Assembly (NCBI RefSeq): GCF_013523165.1 | Contig: NZ_JAAMQI010000008.1 | Location: forward strand, 62,001-126,000 | Direction of reading: 5' to 3' | DNA: 64,000 nucleotides | DNA from: Pseudomonas entomophila | GTDB lineage: Bacteria > Pseudomonadota > Gammaproteobacteria > Pseudomonadales > Pseudomonadaceae | In this document: piece by piece, positions 44,982-55,021 of the stretch | Layout: each line of letters starts with the position of its first letter | Numbering within the stretch: position 1 is the first letter of the stretch | Translations under genes and position numbers: made by a program | The notes under the pieces: generated by a model | Told to the model about the DNA's origin: nothing | Seen by the model: only the letters and a program-made list of their open reading frames with translations | Databases searched by the model: none

Positions 44982-45761
44982 ATGCGGATCATCAGTGTGA
45001 ACGTGAACGGCATTCAGGCTGCGGCCGAGCGCGGATTGCTCAGCTGGCTGCAAGCCCAGAATGCCGACGTCATCTGCCTTCAGGATACCCGCGCCTCGGC
45101 CTTTGAACTCGACGACCCAGCTTATCAGCTCGATGGCTACTTCCTGTACGCCTGCGACGCGGAAGTGCCCGCCCAAGGCGGCGTGGCGCTGTACTCGCGC
45201 ATGCAGCCCAAGGCAGTCATCACGGGCCTGGGCTTCGAGACGGCCGACCGTTACGGGCGCTACCTGCAGGCCGACTTCGACAAGGTCAGCATCGCCAGCC
45301 TGCTGCTGCCTTCGGGCATGAACGGCGATGAAGACCTGAATCAGAAATTCAAGTTGATGGACGACTTCGCCAAGTACCTGGACAAGCAGCGCCGCAAGCG
45401 TCGCGAGTACATCTACTGTGGCTCGTTCTACGTCGCGCAGCAGAAGCTCGACATCAAGAACTGGCGCGACAGCCAGCAGTCGCCTGGCTTCCTGCCGCCC
45501 GAGCGCGCCTGGATGGAAGCGATCGTCGGTGACATGGGCTATGTGGATGCGCTGCGCGAAGTCAGCCGCGAAGGCGACCAGTACAGCTGGTGGCCAGACA
45601 ACGAGCAGGCTGAAATGCTCAACCTGGGCTATCGCTTCGACTACCAGATCCTGACGCCAGGCCTGCGCCGCTTCGTGCGCAATGCGCGCCTGCCGCGCCA
45701 GCCGCGCTTCTCCCAGCATGCGCCGCTGATCGTCGACTACGACTGGACGCTGACCATCTGA
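44982..45761 (+). CDS. crc: Catabolite repression control protein Crc
   Basis: A 259-residue Crc, the co-repressor that acts with Hfq on AAnAAnAA motifs of mRNAs for secondary carbon sources. The fold is that of exonuclease III/AP endonucleases, but catalytic residues are changed: ICLQDTR (Asp35 where nucleases have Glu), CGSFYVAQ at 146-153 instead of a GDFN motif, and FSQHAPLIVDYDW (Gln245 instead of Asp before His). This agrees with the absence of nuclease activity reported for Crc. The ATG at 44982 is used because MRIISVNVNG is the usual start. Divergent from pyrE, convergent with rph. Confidence 0.96.
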   Translation: MRIISVNVNGIQAAAERGLLSWLQAQNADVICLQDTRASAFELDDPAYQLDGYFLYACDAEVPAQGGVALYSRMQPKAVITGLGFETADRYGRYLQADFDKVSIASLLLPSGMNGDEDLNQKFKLMDDFAKYLDKQRRKRREYIYCGSFYVAQQKLDIKNWRDSQQSPGFLPPERAWMEAIVGDMGYVDALREVSREGDQYSWWPDNEQAEMLNLGYRFDYQILTPGLRRFVRNARLPRQPRFSQHAPLIVDYDWTLTI

Positions 45762-45762
45762 C

Positions 45763-45807
45763 CGAGGCGAACGCCTCGCTCGAGCGCAGCCTCACCTGCA
45801 GGTGAGG
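45763..45807. terminator. Two hairpins between crc and rph
   Basis: CGAGGC-gaac-GCCTCG at 45763-45778 and CCTCACCTGCAGGTGAGG at 45790-45807. They lie between convergent genes and could terminate both, but neither has a T run. Confidence 0.45.
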
Positions 45808-45823
45808 TCGCGCCCGGGCTGCA

Positions 45824-46546
45824 TCAATCGGCCAAGGCCGCCTTCTGCTGCTCGAACAGTTCACCCATGCCCTGCTGCGCCAGTGCCAACATGGCATTGA
45901 GCTCTTCAGGCTGGAACGGTGCGCCTTCGGCAGTCCCCTGGACCTCGATGAACCCACCGGCGCTGGTCATGACCACGTTCAGGTCGGTCTCGGCCGCGGA
46001 ATCCTCCAGGTAGTCCAGGTCGAGCACGGCTTCGCCCTTGTACATGCCCACCGACACGGCGGCGATCATGTGCTTGAGCGGGTCGCCGCCCTTGAGCCCG
46101 CCACGCTTCTTGATCACACGCAAGGCATCGACCAGGGCCACCATCGCGCCGGTGATGGACGCGGTACGGGTACCACCGTCGGCCTGGATGACGTCGCAGT
46201 CGACGTACAGCGTGACATCGCCCAGCTTGCTCATGTCCAGCGCGGCGCGCAGCGAGCGGCCGATCAGGCGCTGGATTTCCAGGGTGCGGCCGCCTTGCTT
46301 GCCACGGCTGGCCTCGCGCTGGTTACGCTCGCCGGTAGAACGCGGCAGCATGCCGTACTCGGCGGTCAACCAGCCCTGGCCCTGGCCCTTGAGGAAGCGT
46401 GGAACACCATTTTCGACGCTGACCGTGCAGACGACTTTGGTGTCGCCGAACTCGACCAGTACCGACCCCTCGGCGTGCTTGGTGTAGTTGCGGGTGATGC
46501 GGATCGGGCGGAGCTGATCGGCGGCGCGACCACTAGGACGTTTCAT
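45824..46546 (-). CDS. rph: Ribonuclease PH
   Basis: A 240-residue phosphorolytic 3'-5' exoribonuclease that trims tRNA 3' ends. RNase PH motifs are intact: [15 protein letters not shown] at the N-terminus, [19 protein letters not shown] with the phosphate-binding arginines, [17 protein letters not shown] and [20 protein letters not shown]. Start at ATG 46546. It is divergent from yicC with a spacer of about 190 bp. Confidence 0.96.
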   Translation of the reverse strand: MKRPSGRAADQLRPIRITRNYTKHAEGSVLVEFGDTKVVCTVSVENGVPRFLKGQGQGWLTAEYGMLPRSTGERNQREASRGKQGGRTLEIQRLIGRSLRAALDMSKLGDVTLYVDCDVIQADGGTRTASITGAMVALVDALRVIKKRGGLKGGDPLKHMIAAVSVGMYKGEAVLDLDYLEDSAAETDLNVVMTSAGGFIEVQGTAEGAPFQPEELNAMLALAQQGMGELFEQQKAALAD

Positions 46547-46735
46547 GCGGGATACCTGTACCGGGATTTAGATCTGCCGGACAGTATAAAGACGCCTGCC
46601 GTGCGAGGACACGCCTATCGTCGCCACGGGCAGGACAAGACGTCCGCCGCATTGGGCGCCCAGGCCGCACTAGGCTACAATCACGCGCTTTGCCGCCGCC
46701 AAGGCGCATCCATTCCGATACGCGAGGTACACCCC

Positions 46736-47599
46736 ATGGTGCACAGCATGACCGCCTTTGCCCGCGCCGAACACGCGGGCGACCAGGGGACCCTGGTGTG
46801 GGAGCTGCGCTCGGTCAACCATCGCTACCTCGAGCCGCACCTGCGCCTGCCCGAAGCCCTGCGCGACCTCGAAGGCGCAGTGCGCGAAGCCCTGCGCCAG
46901 GGCGTTTCGCGGGGCAAGATCGAATGCACCCTGCGTTTCAACGAAGACAGCGCCGGCAGGCCCCTGCAGGTCGACCGTGCGCGCGCCGCGCAACTGGTGG
47001 CCGCCGCCGAGACCGTGGCCAGCCTGATCCAGCAGCCTGCCCCGCTCAATCCGTTGGAAGTGCTGGCCTGGCCGGGTGTCCTGGTCGCCGATGCCAGCGA
47101 CCCACAGGCGCTCAACGCCCAGGCCATGACGCTGTTCGAGCAGGCGTTGGGAGAGCTCAAGGCCGGCCGCGCCCGCGAAGGCGCCGAACTGGCACGGCTG
47201 ATCAACGAGCGGCTCGATGCCATGCGCGAGGAAGTCGCCACCCTGCGGGCGCTGGTGCCGCAGATGCTGGCCGTGCAGCGGCAGAAGCTGCTGGACCGCT
47301 TCGCCGACCTGCGCGCCGAGCTGGACCCCCAGCGCCTGGAACAGGAAATGGTCATGCTGGCCCAGAAGAGCGACGTGGCCGAGGAACTCGACCGCCTGGG
47401 CACGCACGTGACCGAGGTCCGCCGCGTGCTCGCCTCCGGCGGTGCCACGGGCCGGCGCCTGGACTTTCTGATGCAGGAGCTCAACCGCGAAGCCAACACG
47501 CTCGGCTCCAAGGCGTTCGACCCCCGCAGTACGCAGGCGGCGGTCAACCTCAAGGTGCTGATCGAACAAATGCGCGAACAAGTACAGAACATCGAGTAG
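46736..47599 (+). CDS. yicC: YicC-family endoribonuclease
   Basis: A 287-residue YicC/YloC protein. The family carries the N-terminal MVHSMTAFARAE and ELRSVNHRYLEPHLRLPE blocks and the C-terminal DUF1732 region (RRLDFLMQELNREANTLGSKA). Members have been reported as RNases acting on small RNAs. The ATG at 46736 has CGAGGTA upstream; the long open frame that extends 5' belongs to the opposite strand of rph. gmk follows after 12 bp, so the two are likely co-transcribed. Confidence 0.92.
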   Translation: MVHSMTAFARAEHAGDQGTLVWELRSVNHRYLEPHLRLPEALRDLEGAVREALRQGVSRGKIECTLRFNEDSAGRPLQVDRARAAQLVAAAETVASLIQQPAPLNPLEVLAWPGVLVADASDPQALNAQAMTLFEQALGELKAGRAREGAELARLINERLDAMREEVATLRALVPQMLAVQRQKLLDRFADLRAELDPQRLEQEMVMLAQKSDVAEELDRLGTHVTEVRRVLASGGATGRRLDFLMQELNREANTLGSKAFDPRSTQAAVNLKVLIEQMREQVQNIE

Positions 47600-48232
<633 letters not shown>

Positions 48233-48250
48233 GCCACCGGCTCGCTCGGG

Positions 48251-48267
48251 GGCTGCGCAACGCAGCC
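48251..48267. terminator. Hairpin between gmk and the APC permease
   Basis: GGCTGCG-caa-CGCAGCC in the 54-bp convergent spacer. No T run, so termination is uncertain. Confidence 0.45.
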
Positions 48268-48286
48268 GCCCAGTCGAGGCCGACTC

Positions 48287-49822
48287 TCAGTCTTGCAGTT
48301 GCAGGGCCGCCTGCCGGCTCAGCGTGGTGCCGAGGAAGTAGGCCGGTGCCCGCAGCCGTGCCAGCATCATCAGCGCGATGCCCAGCAGCGAAATGATCAG
48401 CGCGATCACGAAGACCAGCCCCAGCCCACCGACGTGCGAGCCGCTGCCGAATTCCGGCGAGGCGCTGTCGATCGCCGTGCGCACGAAGATCACCGACAGG
48501 ATCGAACCGCCCAGCAGCGGGCACAGGCCGCGCAGCAGCAGGTTGCGCAGGCTGGAGAACAGGCTGTGGCGGAAGTACCAGACGCAGGCAAAGGCGGTCA
48601 GCGAGTAGTAGAAGCAGATCATCATGCCCAGGGCCGTGATGGTGTCGGCCAGGACGTTTTCGCTGAGCGTGCGCATGGTCACGTAGAACACCCCGGCGGC
48701 AATGCCCGCGCAGATGGTCGCGTAGCGTGGCGTCTGCGAACGCGGACAGACGCGGGCGAACCGCCGTGGCACGGCCCCGTAGTACCCCATGGCCAGCAAC
48801 GTGCGGGCCGGTGAGACGAAGGTCGACTGCAACGACGCAGCCGTGCTGGCGAGCACCGCGATGGACATCAGGATCGCCAGCGGGCCCATGACCGGACCGG
48901 CCAGGTGGGCGAAGACGTTTTCCTGGATACGCGGGTTGCCCAGCCCGAGGCCGGCTTCGCCAATCCCCGCGAACTGCAGCGTGGCGATTCCGGTGAGTAG
49001 GTACAGGCCCAGGATCAGCAGGACCGTCCAGGTCGCCGCCTTGCCAGGCACTTCCTCGCTGCCGACCGATTCCTCACTGACGGTCAGGCAGACGTCCCAC
49101 CCCCAGAAGATGAAGATCGACAGCGACAGGCCGGCGGCGAAGGCCGAGAACGAGCCGACCGCGAACGGGTTGAACCAGTCGACATCGAACGCCAGGGGTG
49201 CCGGCGCGGTGGTCTCGCCGAACGCGGCGAACGCGAACCCGATCAGCACCAGCAACTGCAGTGCCACCAGGCCGTACTGCACGCTCATGGTGGTGCCCAT
49301 GCCGCGGCAGCAGATCCACACGGCCAGGGCGATGAACACGCAACAGGTGGTGACGTTGACCAACAGGTTGTCGCTCAGGGCGACCACGGCCTCGCTGCCG
49401 GTGATCTGCCCCAGGAAGAGGTAGAAGAAGTCCACCGCGACGCCCGCCAGGTTGGACAGCACGATGGTGGTGGCGGTTACCAGCCCCCAGCCGCCGATCC
49501 AGCCGATCATCGGGCCGAAGGCACGTGCCGACCAGGTGAAGGAGGTACCGCTGTCCGGCTCGGCGGCATTGAGTTCACGGTAGCCCAGGGCGACCAGCAG
49601 CATGGGCAGGAAGCCGACGATGAACACCGCCGGCAAATGGGCACCGACCTCGCGCACGGTCGGGCCGAGGGCGCCGGTCAGGGTGTAGACCGGTGCAATG
49701 GTCGAGATACCCAGCACGATGCTCGCCAGCAGGCCCAGCCGGCCCTTGGCCAGCCCTTTCCCCGAGGTGGTGGAGAGGGTGGGCGCATCGGGGGGCTGAC
49801 GGGTTTCGCTGTGTTCACTCAT
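48287..49822 (-). CDS. APC-family amino acid/amine permease
   Basis: A 511-residue amino acid-polyamine-organocation transporter. The N-terminal LLASIVLGISTIAPVYTLTGALG (helix 1 with its unwound GIS region) and about twelve hydrophobic helices are evident. Related proteins transport amino acids or polyamines such as putrescine. The start is ATG 49822, or possibly ATG 49867; neither has a good ribosome site. It is divergent from the LysR gene at 50327, its likely regulator. Together they separate gmk from rpoZ. Confidence 0.84.
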   Translation of the reverse strand: MSEHSETRQPPDAPTLSTTSGKGLAKGRLGLLASIVLGISTIAPVYTLTGALGPTVREVGAHLPAVFIVGFLPMLLVALGYRELNAAEPDSGTSFTWSARAFGPMIGWIGGWGLVTATTIVLSNLAGVAVDFFYLFLGQITGSEAVVALSDNLLVNVTTCCVFIALAVWICCRGMGTTMSVQYGLVALQLLVLIGFAFAAFGETTAPAPLAFDVDWFNPFAVGSFSAFAAGLSLSIFIFWGWDVCLTVSEESVGSEEVPGKAATWTVLLILGLYLLTGIATLQFAGIGEAGLGLGNPRIQENVFAHLAGPVMGPLAILMSIAVLASTAASLQSTFVSPARTLLAMGYYGAVPRRFARVCPRSQTPRYATICAGIAAGVFYVTMRTLSENVLADTITALGMMICFYYSLTAFACVWYFRHSLFSSLRNLLLRGLCPLLGGSILSVIFVRTAIDSASPEFGSGSHVGGLGLVFVIALIISLLGIALMMLARLRAPAYFLGTTLSRQAALQLQD

Positions 49823-50326
49823 GGATGTCTGCCGTCGCTTGTTGGAGTTGTTGTAGGGGGCGTGCATGAAGCCAGCGCTTCATGCCGTGCACATGTCGGC
49901 ACAGGCGGTCGGCCCGGCGTCACAGGAGCGGGGAACGCGGGTCGGGCGACGCGCGCCGGACACTGGAAGAGATGGCCGCAGGGCTGAAAGAAGCGTCATG
50001 GTGAAGGGCCCGTCGAATCGAAACGGCCATTGTAGAGCGGTGACGCGTGTTGTGAAGGCGAACCGGCGCGCGGCAAGCGCGTGCAGGGCATAACAGGGAG
50101 GTGGCGCAGGTGAAGACCGACATGGCGTTACATCCTCTGCTGACCAGACGACGACCCTGAACGGACCGTGCCGGGGCGGAAAGCGGGCGACTTATTGTTT
50201 TGAACCTCACGTCGGGCAGGCCGGTGAAGCGAGGTGTGGGCCCCGTTTGCCAAGCGGGTGTCGATTCACTATAAAATGGCCCTCATGCAACAGACATTGG
50301 CGTTTTGGCAATCAGAGCGTGCACCT
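49823..50326. other. Divergent spacer between the permease and the LysR gene
   Basis: About 504 bp without a credible gene. The 50170-50280 part is AT-richer (TTATTGTTTTGAACC, ACTATAAAATGG) and probably holds the LysR-gene promoter. No terminator or repeat family is recognised. Confidence 0.5.
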
Positions 50327-51202
50327 ATGCAATATCAGATTTCCCATGCCGACCTCACGCTGGTGCTCGCCCTGGAGCGCGGTCGCTCCCTGGCCAAGGC
50401 CGCCGAGCTGCTCAAGGTCGACGTGTCCACCGTGTTTCGCTCCATCCGCCGGCTGGAGTCGGCGCTGGGCACGGCGCTGTTCGTCAAGAGTCGCAAGGGC
50501 TACCTGCCCACCGACACCGCCCAGGCGCTGGCCGAACAGGCCGAGCGTGCCGAGCAGGCCCTCGACGCCGCCCGCATCGCGTTGACCAGCGGCGAGCAGG
50601 TCGTCAGCGGGACGGTACGACTGACCTGCACCGAGGCCGTGCTGCACAGCCTCCTGCTGCCGGCCCTGGCCGACTTCATGCCGGGCTATCCGGCCCTCTC
50701 GCTGGAGCTGAGCACCTCCAACACCTTCGCCAACCTCAGCCGACGCGATGCCGACATCGCCCTGCGCCTGACCAACACACCGCCCGAACACCTGGTCGGT
50801 CGGTGCCTGGGCTCGACCTCCTACGTCATCTGCGGGCAGCCCGAATGGCGCGAGCGTCTTGCCGAGGCGCCCACCGCCGTGCCCTGGATCGCACTCGACG
50901 ATTCGATGCAGGATCACCCGACCGCCCTCTGGCGCAATCGACACTACCCGGACCTGATGCCCCGCTACCAGTGCAGCGGCATGTCGACCCTGGCACAGCT
51001 GGCCAGCAAGGGCCTGGGCGTCACGGCGCTCGCCGACTACATGGTGCGTGACCTGCCGGGCGTCGAAGCGTTGAGCGATCCCTTGCCCGGCTGCGATACG
51101 CAGCTGTGGCTGCTGACCCGCCCCGACTGCCGTGCGCTGCGTTCGGTGCAGGCCCTGTTCGAGGAGCTGACCCCCCGACTGCGGGGCGCCTTGTTGCGCT
51201 GA
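50327..51202 (+). CDS. LysR-family regulator beside the APC permease
   Basis: A 291-residue LysR-type regulator: HTH YQISHADLTLVLALERGRSLAKAAELLKVDVSTVFRSIRRLE at about 2-45, then a two-lobed effector domain (VRLTCTEAVLHSLLLPAL, LASKGLGVTALADYMV). Translation is taken from ATG 50327 because the HTH begins immediately; ATG 50285 would add 14 residues, and neither has a good ribosome site. Divergent from the permease, which is the expected target. The effector is unknown. Confidence 0.82.
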   Translation: MQYQISHADLTLVLALERGRSLAKAAELLKVDVSTVFRSIRRLESALGTALFVKSRKGYLPTDTAQALAEQAERAEQALDAARIALTSGEQVVSGTVRLTCTEAVLHSLLLPALADFMPGYPALSLELSTSNTFANLSRRDADIALRLTNTPPEHLVGRCLGSTSYVICGQPEWRERLAEAPTAVPWIALDDSMQDHPTALWRNRHYPDLMPRYQCSGMSTLAQLASKGLGVTALADYMVRDLPGVEALSDPLPGCDTQLWLLTRPDCRALRSVQALFEELTPRLRGALLR

Positions 51203-51218
51203 AGCCCGCGCGCGGGCT
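51203..51218. terminator. GC palindrome after the LysR gene
   Basis: AGCCCGCGCGCGGGCT, a perfect 16-bp palindrome directly after the LysR stop. It can fold with a CGCG loop. No T run; possible transcript-end structure. Confidence 0.4.
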
Positions 51219-51392
51219 GTGCAACCGACGTCGTACGCGGTATTGTCCGACCTGGCACGCACGTCTCGGGCTGCCCGCCTGGCGGCAGGCCGCAAAACAG
51301 GCCTTCCCTATTGGCTGGTGATTTTTTAAACTACCGAGTCCGCTCGCCCATTCTGGGCTGCCTGCCTATCGCATCTGCTACTGAGGAAGACC

Positions 51393-51656
51393 ATGGCCCG
51401 CGTAACTGTTGAAGACTGCCTGGAACACGTGGATAACCGTTTCGAGCTGGTCATGCTGTCGACCAAGCGTGCCCGCCAGCTGGCCACCGGCGGCAAAGAG
51501 CCACGCGTGGCATGGGAAAACGACAAGCCTACCGTCGTCGCCCTGCGCGAAATCGCCGAAGGCATCGTCACCCCCGAGTTCATCGCGGCTGAAGAAATCG
51601 TCACCGAAGATCCCGTCTTCGCGGCATTCGAGGACGAGTCCAACGAGGCCGTCTGA
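51393..51656 (+). CDS. rpoZ: RNA polymerase omega subunit
   Basis: An 87-residue omega subunit with the N-terminal [20 protein letters not shown] and core [31 protein letters not shown]. It stabilizes RNA polymerase and forms part of the ppGpp site 1. The ATG at 51393 has GAGGAAG upstream. spoT follows 59 bp later in the same direction, so ppGpp metabolism and one of its targets are co-expressed. Confidence 0.97.
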   Translation: MARVTVEDCLEHVDNRFELVMLSTKRARQLATGGKEPRVAWENDKPTVVALREIAEGIVTPEFIAAEEIVTEDPVFAAFEDESNEAV

Positions 51657-51715
51657 ATCATGCCCGGTCGACATCGCGCGGCGCCAGGTCACCTTGTCCG
51701 GCAGGAGGTTCACTC

Positions 51716-53824
51716 ATGCCGAGTATAGAAGCCCTCGCCGATCGGCTGTCGTCCTACCTGGGCCCGGAACAGGTCAACCTGGTCCGGCGCGCCTATTTCT
51801 ACGCCGAGCAGGCGCACGACGGCCAGCGTCGCCGTAGTGGCGAGCCTTATGTGACCCACCCGCTGGCGGTGGCCAACATCCTGGCCGACATGCACATGGA
51901 CCATCAGAGCCTGATGGCCGCCATGCTGCACGATGTGATCGAAGACACCGGCATCGCCAAGGAAGCGCTCAGCCAGCAGTTCGGCGAGACCGTCGCGGAA
52001 CTGGTCGACGGGGTCAGCAAGCTGACCCAGATGAACTTCGAGACCAAGGCCGAGGCGCAGGCCGAGAACTTCCAGAAGATGGCCATGGCCATGGCGCGCG
52101 ACATTCGCGTGATCCTGGTCAAGCTGGCCGACCGTCTGCACAACATGCGCACGCTGGAAGTGCTGTCTGGCGAGAAGCGCCGGCGCATCGCCAAGGAAAC
52201 CCTCGAGATCTACGCCCCCATCGCCAACCGCCTGGGCATGCACACCGTGCGCGTGGAGTTCGAGGACCTCGGCTTCAAGGCCATGCACCCGATGCGCTCC
52301 GAGCGCATTCACCAGGCGGTCAAGCGCGCCCGCGGCAACCGCAAGGAGCTGGTGGGCAAGATCGAGCAGTCGCTGGTTCACTGCCTGGCGGTCGATGGAA
52401 TCGACGGCGAGGTCAGCGGTCGGCAGAAGCACCTGTACGGCATCTACAAGAAAATGCGCGGCAAGCATCGCGCCTTCAACGAGATCATGGACGTGTACGC
52501 CTTCAGGATCGTCGTCGACAAGGTCGACACCTGCTACCGCGTGCTCGGTGCCGTCCACAACCTGTACAAGCCGCTGCCGGGCCGCTTCAAGGACTACATC
52601 GCCATTCCCAAGGCCAACGGCTACCAGTCGCTGCACACGACGCTGTTCGGCATGCACGGCGTGCCCATCGAGATCCAGATCCGCACCCGCGAAATGGAGG
52701 AGATGGCCAACAACGGTATCGCCGCCCATTGGCTGTACAAGTCCAATGACGAGGAGCAGCCCAAGGGCAACCATGCGCGCGCCCGTCAGTGGGTCAAGGG
52801 TGTGCTGGAGCTGCAGCAGCGGGCCGGCAACTCCCTGGAATTCATCGAGAGCGTGAAGATCGACCTGTTCCCGGACGAGGTCTACGTCTTCACGCCCAAG
52901 GGCCGGATCATGGAGCTGCCCAAGGGCTCCACGGCCGTCGACTTCGCCTACGCGGTGCACACCGACGTCGGCAACAGCTGCATCGCCTGCCGCATCAACC
53001 GGCGTCTGGCCCCGCTGTCCGAGCCGCTGCAAAGCGGCTCGACGGTGGAGATCGTCAGCGCACCCGGGGCCCGGCCGAACCCGGCCTGGCTCAACTTCGT
53101 GGTCACCGGCAAGGCACGCACGCACATCCGCCATGCCCTCAAGCTGCAACGCCGCTCCGAATCGATCAACCTGGGCGAGCGCCTGCTCAACAAGGTCCTG
53201 ACCGGCTTCGACAGCGGCCTCGAGCAGATCCCCGTCGAGCGCGTCCAATCGATCCTCGACGAGTACCGTTTGGAGTTGATCGAAGACCTGCTCGAAGACA
53301 TCGGCCTGGGCAACCGCATGGCCTATGTCGTGGCCCGGCGCCTGCTCTCGACCGAGGGCGAACAGCTCCCGGCACCGGAAGGGCCGCTCGCCATCCGTGG
53401 CACCGAAGGCCTGGTGATGAGCTATGCCAAGTGCTGCACGCCGATCCCGGGCGACCCCATCGTCGGGCACCTGTCGGCGGGCAAGGGGATGGTGGTGCAT
53501 CTGGAGAACTGCCGGAACATCAGCGAAATCCGTCACAACCCGGAAAAATGCGTCCAGCTGTCCTGGGCCAAGGACGTCACCGGCGAATTCAACGTCGAGC
53601 TTCGAGTCGAACTGGAGCACCAGCGTGGCCTGATCGCCCTGCTGGCCAGCAGCGTGAACGCTGCCGACGGCAACATCGAGAAGATCAGCATGGACGAGCG
53701 CGACGGTCGGGTCAGCGTGGTCCAGCTGGTGGTCAGCGTGCGTGACCGTGTGCACCTGGCACGCGTGATCAAGAAGCTGCGCACCCTGCTCGGTGTGGTC
53801 CGGATCACTCGCATGCGCGCGTAG
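51716..53824 (+). CDS. spoT: Bifunctional (p)ppGpp synthetase/hydrolase SpoT
   Basis: A 702-residue RelA/SpoT homolog. The hydrolase HD domain (about 25-180) has His72-Asp73 and Glu76-Asp77 in LHDVIEDT; the synthetase domain (about 230-340) has [13 protein letters not shown] and [14 protein letters not shown] (about 390-450), helical and ACT (about 625-700) domains follow. Hydrolase residues are intact, so it degrades ppGpp and probably makes it weakly. Start at ATG 51716 with AGGAGG upstream. Part of rpoZ-spoT-ridA. Confidence 0.96.
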   Translation: MPSIEALADRLSSYLGPEQVNLVRRAYFYAEQAHDGQRRRSGEPYVTHPLAVANILADMHMDHQSLMAAMLHDVIEDTGIAKEALSQQFGETVAELVDGVSKLTQMNFETKAEAQAENFQKMAMAMARDIRVILVKLADRLHNMRTLEVLSGEKRRRIAKETLEIYAPIANRLGMHTVRVEFEDLGFKAMHPMRSERIHQAVKRARGNRKELVGKIEQSLVHCLAVDGIDGEVSGRQKHLYGIYKKMRGKHRAFNEIMDVYAFRIVVDKVDTCYRVLGAVHNLYKPLPGRFKDYIAIPKANGYQSLHTTLFGMHGVPIEIQIRTREMEEMANNGIAAHWLYKSNDEEQPKGNHARARQWVKGVLELQQRAGNSLEFIESVKIDLFPDEVYVFTPKGRIMELPKGSTAVDFAYAVHTDVGNSCIACRINRRLAPLSEPLQSGSTVEIVSAPGARPNPAWLNFVVTGKARTHIRHALKLQRRSESINLGERLLNKVLTGFDSGLEQIPVERVQSILDEYRLELIEDLLEDIGLGNRMAYVVARRLLSTEGEQLPAPEGPLAIRGTEGLVMSYAKCCTPIPGDPIVGHLSAGKGMVVHLENCRNISEIRHNPEKCVQLSWAKDVTGEFNVELRVELEHQRGLIALLASSVNAADGNIEKISMDERDGRVSVVQLVVSVRDRVHLARVIKKLRTLLGVVRITRMRA

Positions 53825-53847
53825 CCCGTCAACAACAAGGAGTCACC

Positions 53848-54228
53848 ATGACCAAGACCGTCATCAACAGCGACAAGGCCCCGGCCGCCATCGGCACCTA
53901 CTCCCAGGCCATCAAGGCGGGCAATACCGTCTACATGTCCGGGCAGATTCCGCTCGATCCCACGACCATGGAACTGGTCGAGGGCTTCGAGGCGCAGACC
54001 GTCCAGGTCTTCGAGAACCTCAAGTCCGTCGCCGAAGCGGCGGGCGGGTCCTTCAAGGACATCGTCAAGCTCAACATCTTCCTGACCGACCTCGGCCACT
54101 TCGCCACGGTCAACGAGGTCATGGGCCGCTATTTCCAGCAGCCCTACCCTGCCCGCGCCGCCATCGGTGTCGCCGCGCTGCCGAAAGGCGCCCAGGTCGA
54201 AATGGACGCCATCCTGGTCCTGGAATGA
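53848..54228 (+). CDS. ridA: RidA enamine/imine deaminase
   Basis: A 126-residue RidA (YjgF/YER057c/UK114) protein that hydrolyses reactive enamines such as 2-aminoacrylate. The substrate-binding Arg in [25 protein letters not shown] and the [15 protein letters not shown] and [15 protein letters not shown] blocks are conserved. Start at ATG 53848 with AAGGAGT upstream. It follows spoT by 23 bp, a common arrangement. Confidence 0.95.
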   Translation: MTKTVINSDKAPAAIGTYSQAIKAGNTVYMSGQIPLDPTTMELVEGFEAQTVQVFENLKSVAEAAGGSFKDIVKLNIFLTDLGHFATVNEVMGRYFQQPYPARAAIGVAALPKGAQVEMDAILVLE

Positions 54229-54281
54229 CGCTTCCTGCGACAGGCCCTGGTGCCTGTCGCCCCCTCCAGAAGAGATCCCTC

Positions 54282-55016
54282 ATGCAACGTGCAGTGCTCA
54301 TCTCCCTGGCTGCCCTGGTACTGGGCGGCTGCGCAAGCCATGTGCCTGAAGACTACAACGGCACCTGGCTCAACCAGAATGCGATCGATGCGGCCGCCAA
54401 GGGCGTCAGCCTGCGCAAGGCGCTGGCCGGCAACGGCCCGATCTTCGAGTGGAAGATCGACATGAATCGCCACCAGGCCAGCTACAGCAATGGTTTCGAA
54501 GTGGCCGAGGGACGCCTGGAGGCGGATGACGCCTCATGGCGGGTCGTCTTCGAGAATGGCCAGACCGAACACCTCGACCTGGACGGTGACGAGCTGGTGC
54601 AAGCCAGCCGCGATCAGGCGCCACGCCTGGACTTCGAACGCGCCACCACGCCTGCCGCTGCCGAAGCGCCCGTGGGCGCGAGCTTCGAGAAAGCCCTCTA
54701 CGCCGCTTATCTGGGGGGCGAGTGGCAGATCGTCGAAGGCCCTGGCAAAGGTGCACAGGTGCGCTTCCACGACGACGGCAAGGTCGAAGGCCTGCCGCAG
54801 CTTGACCGTTACGCACTGTGCCTGGCGGGCGACTGCACGGCGCTCAGCGGCGAATACGACAGCCTGTGGCTCGAGCGCAACCAGCAGGGTGGGCCATGGA
54901 TCTTCAAGCGCGACGGTGACGAGCTGGAAATCTTCCAGGCGCTCAACAGCACACCAGCCGACCAGATGCCGAACCTGACACCGGGGCCACGCCAGTGGCT
55001 GCTGGAGCGCGACTGA
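54282..55016 (+). CDS. Lipoprotein of unknown function
   Basis: A 244-residue lipoprotein with signal peptide MQRAVLISLAALVLGGC; Cys17 in the lipobox LGGC is the lipidation site. The mature part has two lipocalin-like or META-like beta regions, each near a YNGTWL or LGGEWQIV motif. No domain is confidently recognised. ATG 54282 has AGAAGAGA upstream. It lies 53 bp after ridA in the same direction. Confidence 0.75.
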   Translation: MQRAVLISLAALVLGGCASHVPEDYNGTWLNQNAIDAAAKGVSLRKALAGNGPIFEWKIDMNRHQASYSNGFEVAEGRLEADDASWRVVFENGQTEHLDLDGDELVQASRDQAPRLDFERATTPAAAEAPVGASFEKALYAAYLGGEWQIVEGPGKGAQVRFHDDGKVEGLPQLDRYALCLAGDCTALSGEYDSLWLERNQQGGPWIFKRDGDELEIFQALNSTPADQMPNLTPGPRQWLLERD

Positions 55017-55021
55017 TCAGG

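Noticed and set aside
46070..46735. Long 5' extension of the yicC frame over rph
   Set aside because: It covers the rph gene on the other strand; the yicC family start MVHSMTAFAR with CGAGGTA upstream is at 46736.
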